A DNA stretch of 64,000 bases from Oasisia sp. SBJ-2009. Lineage: Eukaryota > Annelida > Polychaeta > Sabellida > Siboglinidae. Made by a program: the position numbers and the translations under genes. Positions within the stretch are counted from its first letter, which is position 1; each line of letters opens with the position of its first letter. The notes beneath the pieces were generated by a model. It was given only the letters and a program-made list of their open reading frames with translations. It did not search any database and was not told the DNA's origin. Shown here one piece after another: positions 59,999-64,000 of this stretch. The stretch is taken from assembly GCA_964017155.1 (NCBI GenBank), contig OZ024861.1:34978324-35042323 (forward strand), in the 5' to 3' direction.

Positions 59999-60792
59999 TG
60001 AGTGACTGAGTGAGTGAGTGAGTGAGTGAGTGAGTGAGTGAGTGAGTGAGTGAGTGAGTGAGTGAGTGATTGTGTTGTGTGTATGTGTGTGTACACACAC
60101 GCACACGAAAACACACGCACACACACAGTGTGTGAGTGAGTGATTATTTCAGTGTCATGTAACATATTTACTGTCATGTGACATGAGTGTATCTCTGACA
60201 CAGTGTCATATGACATATTTACTGTCATGTGACATGAGTGTATCTCTGACAGTGTCATGTGTTTACTGTGCCCCTGTGTCATATGACATGTGTGTCATGT
60301 TTAAAGTGACCCAGTCATGTGTTTATTCCTGTTTTGCATGTGTTTATTTCCCATGACACGTGTTTACTGAATTTATTTTTATATTATAATTATTATGTTT
60401 CAATGTTAATATACCACACCTACTTATAAAATTAACTTAATATTTTAGAAACGATGTCATGTATTATAATTAGTTAATTTGTATAATGTCACTTAATTTT
60501 AAACTAATATCATAGTTACTAGGCTATACATAATATATTGTTAACATGCCTTCTGACTTCATGTATGTTTAATGTGTGTACAAGTCTATGTATGGACTAG
60601 TCTTGGATATACTGCGCTTCAGAAATATGCTAGTAATAATTTAGTAATAATACTGCAAGGGACACAGTGAAATCTTTACAACTAACAGGTTTGTGTGGTC
60701 ACTAACCTCCACTTGTGAGGTGCAAAGCCTGGACACTTGTCCTTGCAGTTGAGACATGGCTGACCATTGTCCACTTCTTGTACAAAGATCCC
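24726..60792 (-). CDS. Lmpt: Limpet/FHL-type PET and six-LIM-domain protein (5' end not identified)
   Basis: Nine exons, listed separately, join in frame on the minus strand. Together they encode about 544 residues if the extra 5 bp in exon 56552-56796 is discounted. In order: a Cys motif of the CPGF-PHKWR-C--CKC type (residues 13-37), a PET domain (about 75-169), LIM1 (171-247), then LIM2 to LIM6, ending CPECGRA. Splice sites, phases and motifs match the Drosophila Limpet / vertebrate FHL family; the last 4.5 LIM domains align with FHL. Such proteins are zinc-binding adaptors at actin structures and in the nucleus, often in muscle. The start codon lies upstream of 60792 and is not found. Intron 31866-32065 boundary to 54198 is 22 kb. 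As assembled, the PET exon is frameshifted, so the full-length protein would be truncated. Confidence 0.93.
24875..26160. other. Limpet intron before the last exon
   Basis: AT-rich and without a recognisable element. A purine-rich stretch (25815-26090) gives chance open frames only. Confidence 0.6.
26161..26347 (-). CDS. Lmpt: Limpet exon: LIM5
   Basis: Acceptor GTTGCAG|GTG, donor ACCG|GTCAGT, phase 1. Encodes [32 protein letters not shown] and CTKPIT. Confidence 0.95.
26973..27142 (-). CDS. Lmpt: Limpet exon: LIM4
   Basis: Acceptor GTTGTTGCAG|GCATG, donor GGG|GTAAGT. Encodes [18 protein letters not shown] and [11 protein letters not shown] to QRCAKCNG. Its first 20 bases and the acceptor form the repeat unit of the 42-bp array that follows in the intron. 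The frame stays open through that array. Confidence 0.95.
27143..28080 (-). repeat. 42-bp minisatellite copying the LIM4 splice junction
   Basis: Seventeen near-perfect 42-bp units (to about 27856) are followed by decayed units to about 28080. On the minus strand each unit contains GTTGTTGTTGCAG|GCATGAAGAAG, the real acceptor plus the first bases of the LIM4 exon, then a linker. Units encode [14 protein letters not shown] in the exon's own frame with no stops. Variation is limited: GAC/GAT-type silent changes at one site (five units), one unit in which GCAG has become GCGG, and one N-for-T change in the most distal unit. Confidence 0.95.
28433..28607 (-). CDS. Lmpt: Limpet exon: LIM3
   Basis: Acceptor CTGCTGCAG|GAT, donor G|GTGAGT, phase 1. 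Begins [14 protein letters not shown], nearly the FHL signature at this position, and ends CGNVFRAG. Two diverged copies of the first 57 or so bases of this exon lie in the upstream intron. Confidence 0.95.
28640..28790 (-). repeat. Diverged copies of the LIM3 exon start
   Basis: Two copies of the exon's first 57 or so bases lie upstream at 60-68 bp spacing, with junctions at 28675 and 28735. The distal one keeps an intact acceptor TTTTGCAG|GATCTCTC. A third partial copy is near 28770-28790. All are interrupted by stops or frame changes and are not functional exons. Confidence 0.8.
28791..31864. other. Limpet intron between LIM2 and LIM3 exons
   Basis: AT-rich intron with a short TG/TA microsatellite near 29520-29570. 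A more GC-rich patch at 30840-31190 has no recognised feature. No gene is seen. Confidence 0.6.
31865..32065 (-). CDS. Lmpt: Limpet exon: LIM2
   Basis: Acceptor TTGTTGTAG|TTG, donor AAG|GTAGCT, phase 0 at both ends (67 codons). Encodes [18 protein letters not shown] and [17 protein letters not shown]. The internal ATG at 32033-32035 is placed where FHL proteins begin. Confidence 0.95.
32130..32400 (-). mobile_element. Old SINE copy
   Basis: Shares TTACACTTC, CTGGGAAGCAT(T/C)CAG and the general order of blocks with the SINE at 10801-11132, in the same minus orientation. It is strongly diverged, and the Pol III boxes are no longer clear. Confidence 0.45.
33536..34270. repeat. Degenerate GGTTAGAAGGCATGG-type minisatellite, interrupted by AT-rich DNA
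   Basis: Short diverged units of about 15-20 bp at 33536-33730 and again at 34100-34270, separated by AT-rich sequence with imperfect inverted repeats. Confidence 0.6.
35664..35790. repeat. 30-bp tandem repeat
   Basis: Units built on ACAATGTACAGATTAACAAT, with exact 30-bp spacing at 35691, 35721 and 35751 and diverged flanking copies. Confidence 0.85.
37767..37962. repeat. ACATC pentanucleotide microsatellite, about 39 units
   Basis: A perfect pentamer run of nearly 200 bp. The open frame it creates is not a gene. Confidence 0.97.
40500..40705. repeat. 21-bp tandem repeat
   Basis: About ten units of CTACCTTCCACCTACCCTTCT with minor changes. Confidence 0.9.
41405..41775. repeat. Degenerate tandem repeat of about 35 bp
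   Basis: Units contain ACTACCATGGGTAGGTGGTG and CTCCAACCCCCTA. About ten diverged copies. Confidence 0.8.
42405..42465 (+). mobile_element. SINE 3'-end remnant
   Basis: TGTAAAATACTTTGAGCAG...GTGTTATATATC matches the 3' core of the SINE at 10801-11132 (GTAAAGCACTTTGAGC...GCGCTATATAA). Confidence 0.55.
42745..42860. repeat. Two direct copies of about 47 bp
   Basis: CATGCCCACTTA(A/G)TT is followed by CCACTGGGTCAG and GTCACTAACC, in two consecutive copies. Confidence 0.75.
43435..43640. repeat. 22-bp tandem repeat, nine units
   Basis: ACAGCTACCACCCTACCATC-TG in exact 22-bp spacing, with diverged copies leading into it from about 42900. Confidence 0.92.
43932..44300 (-). promoter_or_regulatory. 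Candidate alternative first exon / promoter for a short Limpet isoform
   Basis: A GC-richer island in an AT-rich intron that ends on the minus strand in a consensus donor TTCAG|GTAAGG (43926-43936). It contains two CAGCTG E-boxes. It lies between LIM1 and LIM2, where an FHL-like isoform would need a start. It has no clear coding frame, so it would be non-coding. This is inference from position and splice-site strength only. Confidence 0.25.
47190..47240 (-). mobile_element. SINE 3'-end remnant
   Basis: The minus strand reads GTACAGCTCTTTGAGCAT...CTATAAATAA, a diverged copy of the SINE 3' core. Confidence 0.45.
48491..48517 (+). repeat. Homopolymer of 27 G
   Basis: Uninterrupted G27, next to the 42-bp tandem array starting at 48537. 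Confidence 0.95.
48537..48805. repeat. 42-bp tandem repeat, about six units
   Basis: Units begin CAGGCATGTTGTTCACACAT with 42-bp spacing and continue GTCACAGCATGGCTAGACAG. The unit is unrelated in sequence to the 42-bp array at 27143 despite the equal length. Confidence 0.93.
51186..51600. repeat. Degenerate CAATCAGTCAATG-type tandem region
   Basis: Short AACCAATCAGTCAAT-like words recur at irregular 12-25 bp spacing. The open frames here follow from this. Confidence 0.65.
54060..54197. other. Intron end next to the LIM1 exon donor
   Basis: AT-rich intronic sequence without a recognisable feature. Confidence 0.5.
54198..54443 (-). CDS. Lmpt: Limpet exon: LIM1
   Basis: Acceptor TCCCACAG|ACATGT, donor GAG|GTAAGA, both phase 0. 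Encodes CYSC at the start, [11 protein letters not shown] in the middle and YCQRHYAQ, ending in CAACDE, which begins LIM2. The first zinc-finger loop is about 32 residues because of an acidic/glycine-rich insert near [12 protein letters not shown]; 16-23 is usual for LIM. Confidence 0.93.
54620..55157. mobile_element. TTAA-flanked MITE with long inverted repeats
   Basis: Left end TTAA|AGGGATACTCCAGTCAGTGAG and right end CTCACTGACTGGAGTATCCCT|TTAA (TTAA at 54616-54619 and 55158-55161). The inverted arms extend about 200 bp inward. A TTAA duplication is used by piggyBac and Kolobok superfamilies. The AGGG terminus does not fit the piggyBac CCC start, so Kolobok-like is more likely. No transposase. 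Five TGACGTAA/TTACGTCA words lie inside. Confidence 0.88.
55158..56551. other. Limpet intron, no feature recognised
   Basis: AT-rich intronic sequence. The 79- and 61-codon frames here lack any family signature. Confidence 0.6.
56552..56796 (-). CDS. Lmpt: Limpet exon: PET domain, frameshifted by a 5-bp duplication
   Basis: Acceptor GTGTCAG|GTT, donor ACG|GTGAGT. It starts [20 protein letters not shown] and reaches GEKYR. The rest of the PET ([10 protein letters not shown]... to [11 protein letters not shown]) lies in another frame. The exon is 245 bp; both ends are phase 0, so 240 is expected. On the plus strand CGGTA occurs twice in tandem at 56721-56730, and one copy accounts exactly for the extra 5 bp. 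As written, the frame stops at 56656-56658. It is either an assembly or sequencing error, or a real disabling allele. Confidence 0.9.
56797..57400 (-). repeat. 33-bp minisatellite copying the PET exon start
   Basis: Six regular 33-bp units (56976-57174), with diverged copies on both sides (56819, 56887 and out to about 57375). On the minus strand units contain GTTGACAAGTACATGGA, homologous to the exon start GTTGACGACTACATGGA (VDKYME versus VDDYMD). Flanking diverged copies keep an acceptor-like TTAG|GTTGA. The regular core units have AT instead of AG at the junction. Confidence 0.82.
57401..58748. other. Limpet intron remainder
   Basis: No element is recognised. A 152-codon plus-strand frame at 58231-58689 has ordinary composition but no identifiable domain. 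Confidence 0.55.
58749..58929 (-). CDS. Lmpt: Limpet exon: Cys motif and start of PET
   Basis: Acceptor CCTGCAG|GAAC. Continues the motif as [17 protein letters not shown] and ends [12 protein letters not shown], the start of the PET domain. Donor AAG|GTACAA, phase 0. The acceptor is the first unit of a 43-bp tandem array extending into the intron. Confidence 0.92.
58930..59225 (-). repeat. 43-bp minisatellite continuing from an exon acceptor
   Basis: About six to seven units with 43-bp spacing (junction landmarks at 58934, 58977, 59020 and on). On the minus strand each unit ends TGTCCTGT(G/A)TCCTG(C/T)AG followed by GAAAATGTG, mirroring the real acceptor CCTGCAG|GAACATCTG of exon 58749-58929. 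The unit length is not a multiple of three. Confidence 0.88.
59936..60069. repeat. TG then GAGT compound microsatellite
   Basis: A TG run of about 60 bp is followed by a GAGT tract of about 70 bp. The same GAGT motif is seen at 848-912. Confidence 0.95.
60707..60792 (-). CDS. Lmpt: Limpet exon: N-terminal Cys motif
   Basis: First coding exon seen, phase 0 at its 5' end (acceptor TTTCAG|GGG), so at least one more exon lies upstream. Encodes [17 protein letters not shown]. Donor AG|GTTAGT, phase 2. Confidence 0.88.
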
Positions 60793-60949
60793 CTGAAACA
60801 CAAAAATGCAGTGTCACAAATAAAAGACACTGAGCATGTTTCTTTTTATTGGTGTTAATTCAATCACAATAAATCCAATTCCCTGTGGCCTCTATCAGCA
60901 CTCCCTGCTAACTCAGTCAGCTGGTCCTGTGAATATACTGAAAGGGCAT

Positions 60950-61890
60950 GTGTCAGCTCTGAGATGGGAGCTATGTTAGTGCTCAGTAAATTAATTGGGA
61001 CCTATATCAGTGTCCAGTAAATTAATTGGTATCTATATCATTGGTCAGTAAATTAATCGATCGGGACCTATGTGACTGTTCATTAAATTATTTGGAACTA
61101 TCAGATCTCTGTAATGTAATTGGGACCTATATCATTGCTCAGAAAATTGATTGGGACCTATGTCAGTGCTCAGTAAATTAACTGGAACCTATATTAGTGC
61201 TCAGTAAATTAATTGGAACTTATATCAGTGCTCAGTAAATTAATTAGGAGTTTTAGGACTTACATTTCAGTAAATAATTAATTATAGCTAATGTCAATAC
61301 ACAGTAAATTAAATAAGATGGGACATCTGTGAATAGGATAAGACAAACAGACACTGTCATCACTCACTGAATGACTCAGTAAATAAGATTGGACCTCTGT
61401 CATCATCACTCAGTGAATGAGATGGAACCTCATATTTCACTCATATAGTTCTGATTTATTTGCTTTAGCATCTTAATATGGTTATTTGAATGTATACAAT
61501 ATTTACCAAATGCACTCACTCAATTAATAAGATGGGACCTTTGTATTCACTCAGACTCAGTACATAAGATGGAACCCCATCAGTGAATAAGTCAGGACCT
61601 CTGTCGGCACTCAGTGAATTAGTTGGTACCTTTGTTGGCACTCAGTTAGACAGGTGAACCTCTGTGAGCACACAGTGAATAAGAATGGACCCATGCACAC
61701 AGTGAATAAGAACAGACCCCTCACCCTGTCAGCACACAGTGAATAAGAACAGACCCCTCACCCTGTCAGCACACAGTGAATAAGAACAGACCCCTCACCC
61801 TGTCAGCACACAGTGAATAAGAATGGACCCCTCACTCTGTCAGCACACAGTGAATAAGAATGGACCCGTGTCAGCACACTGTGACTGAGT
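60950..61890. repeat. Degenerate minisatellite of about 35-40 bp
   Basis: Units built on CAGT(A/G)AATTAATTGGGACCTATAT grade into CACTCAGTGAATAAGATGGGACC. Near the end are four regular 37-bp units with CAGTGAATAAGAACAGACCC (about 61715-61865). It lies in the intron upstream of the first visible Limpet exon. Confidence 0.85.
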
Positions 61891-63755
61891 TGGACCTGTG
61901 AACATGCTGGAGCTTAAGCAGGCTCAGTATGCACCATGCGTAGGAAACATGAATGAATGAAGTGTCAACGCCTCAGTGATTCAGGACATGTCCTGTAGCT
62001 GGCAACTTGCCAACATCTGTAGCACTAAAGACTCAGTGAGATGGATTCAATGAAAGCTAACATTAGAACAGCCTTCTTGACTGACACCAATCAATGTGCA
62101 CTGTCAGTCTGCTGGATTCCCACTCAAATATCTCAGCACCATCCTTGGACGAAAATCCTTTAGTAAGAAATGTTTTATTTATAATACAACAAATGGAAGG
62201 ACTATTTTCAATGTTGTCTTTAAAAAGTCCTTCTTATTCTGGTATAAAACTGGGGCCTATGGTTGGGGGGGGGGGGGGCAAAGTACTTGTTCGTTGGTAC
62301 TCAACTCAAGTACTTGTATTCATTACTTGTCAAAATACAAGTTCATACAACATTATATAAAAAAAATTGCATTTTACTCGTCCAGTGAATCTTCTGAGCA
62401 GGTGGACAGATCTCTGACCGAATGTCTTCCAGACATTACTTGTGTCATACAAATTATATTAAATACTTCTGCTCAAATACTTTCAAAAAGACTTGTGTGA
62501 ATATTTTCGAAACCACCCGTGTCCATTACTCAAATATTATCTGGGATGATTTACTCATGACACACTTATACATCACAGTAGTTGTACTCATAACTCGAGT
62601 ACTTTAGTCAGGTACTTACCCAACCACAGAAACTGAACATATACATTGTTTCTACTGAACTAAACATATGATGTATACGGAATATACTGGGTATTTGTTC
62701 ATGGCTCAAAGATTTGGTTGTTTTGTATGAAATTAACTTACGTTGGAGCATAGTATTTGAAATGTACAACATTTCAACCCATCTGCTATGAGTCTTGCTC
62801 ACATGACATATAGTCAACTGATGTCTGTTTGTCGCTAAGTTTCTAATAAGTATATATCACTGATAAGCGATGACTATATATTGATATGAATAGGCAGTAG
62901 CAGTGAATCGACTGTGGATATTTAAGTGCAATACAACTCTCTCTAATATAATGTGCAATAGCTGCATTAATGGCAATAATCATATGGAATTACTCAGAGA
63001 TCACTTATCAATAGTTGTTACTAGGACATGTTACTATGGGTTCACAGGGTGCTATGGAATACGTCAGTGATGTCACAACTGAAGCAGAGTTCAGTCAGTA
63101 GAACTGAAGACACCATTCTTGCCTGTTTAGTGACAATTCTTGCTTGTAAATACAATATAAATTAATATTTAAATTATTGTTATAATTTTACTTGACAAAC
63201 GTGTTGCCTAATGTTGCATCATCTGCAACTGAAATGAAAGAAATGTTTTAATTTGTCAATTTGTTATCAAACAATATATTAATTTGTAGTAAAATATATA
63301 ACACATGTTGGCTACAGACCAGGTTCACAACTAAGAGTTGTATTATTATGTAGCATTATTTGTTTTAAAAGTGCATAAAATGTTAGCCTACATGCTATTC
63401 CTATGCCTGATTTGATCAGGAATGCTTCATATGTGGCATCAAACAAAAAACTGGTGATTTCTAGTACCAGGAATGAGCCATATTTTGGTGATTTCATTGT
63501 ATAGCTATCCACCAGATTACCATCTGTACTGGTGGAATGTCCCAGCCAGACAGCGAAGGCAGCCATTTGTGGTATATTTCCCTTGTTTGGGCCAATTTAG
63601 ACTTCAAAATAACATAATGCAGCCAATACAGTCATACCAAAGAATGTACTCAACATTGCAATGTCCAGACTCCTCGCATTTCCATCGAAGTAAACACGTC
63701 ACATATCATCCAGACACTGTACAACATACGCTGTATCACCAAATACAGCGTGTAT
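61891..63755. other. Upstream Limpet intron or flank
   Basis: AT-rich with a G14 run at about 62265-62278. Short open frames (for example 62096-62500) carry no family signature. The missing Limpet 5' exon was not found here. Confidence 0.5.
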
Positions 63756-63758
63756 ATA

Positions 63759-63804
<46 letters not shown>

Positions 63805-64000
63805 ACTCTACTGCCTCAACCAATGAAAAGATATCATGTATCACCTCATATATGATTCCTTGTCTCTACCCAGGTAAATACATCACTTATCACCACATAC
63901 ACTGCATACTGTCTCCACCAATGTAGTAAAGACATTGTGTATCATTACAGATCTATGTAACATCTATTGACTCCACCAATGTAAAGACATTGTGCATCAT
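63756..64000. repeat. TA microsatellite and start of a tandem array at the window edge
   Basis: A TA run (63756-63802) is followed by units sharing CTCCACCAATGTA and AAAGACATTGTG(T/C)ATCAT, about 60-75 bp apart. The array is cut by the window end. Confidence 0.7.

Noticed and set aside
59830..60282. 150-codon minus-strand His/Thr/Ser-rich frame
   Set aside because: A translation of the TG and GAGT microsatellites.

Overview
This window is animal genomic DNA, not bacterial. Spliced genes, long AT-rich introns, abundant microsatellites and several classes of eukaryotic transposon show this. The repeats (a Mag-like Ty3/Gypsy element, a CR1 LINE with an esterase-type ORF1, tRNA-derived SINEs, a hAT element) and the two host genes fit a marine invertebrate, most likely a lophotrochozoan such as a mollusc. 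The species cannot be named from the sequence alone.

Layout. Positions 1-8311 are repeats: a tandem array of hairpin-forming units (1-610), purine-rich microsatellites, an old LINE fragment split by a 1.9-kb hAT-like element with an 8-bp target duplication (1225-3104), and a young 4.7-kb LTR retrotransposon (3564-8311). Positions 8964-22850 (+) hold a complete ten-exon sialate O-acetylesterase gene (SIAE, 569 codons). Intron 3 carries a SINE, and intron 9 carries an antisense CR1 LINE and a 2-kb inverted-repeat structure. A short convergent intergenic region (22851-24725) follows.

Positions 24726-60792 (-) hold the 3' nine coding exons of a Limpet/FHL-type gene. It encodes a Cys-rich N-terminal motif, a PET domain and six LIM domains; exons further 5' are not identified. 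A 22-kb intron separates LIM1 from LIM2. An internal Met in the LIM2 exon would give a 283-residue product with the four-and-a-half-LIM layout and length of FHL proteins. LIM proteins of this type are cytoskeletal and nuclear adaptors. SIAE is a secretory or lysosomal esterase. I see no functional link between the two genes beyond convergent neighbourhood.

Most unusual observation. In the Limpet gene, four of the eight exons that follow an in-window intron are preceded by tandem or dispersed copies of their own splice-acceptor junction (end of the intron plus the first bases of the exon). The clearest is an array of 17 42-bp units, open in the exon's reading frame, before the LIM4 exon. Similar structures, of 33 bp, 43 bp and about 60-68 bp, precede the PET, N-terminal and LIM3 exons. 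The PET exon also carries a 5-bp tandem duplication that breaks the reading frame in this assembly.
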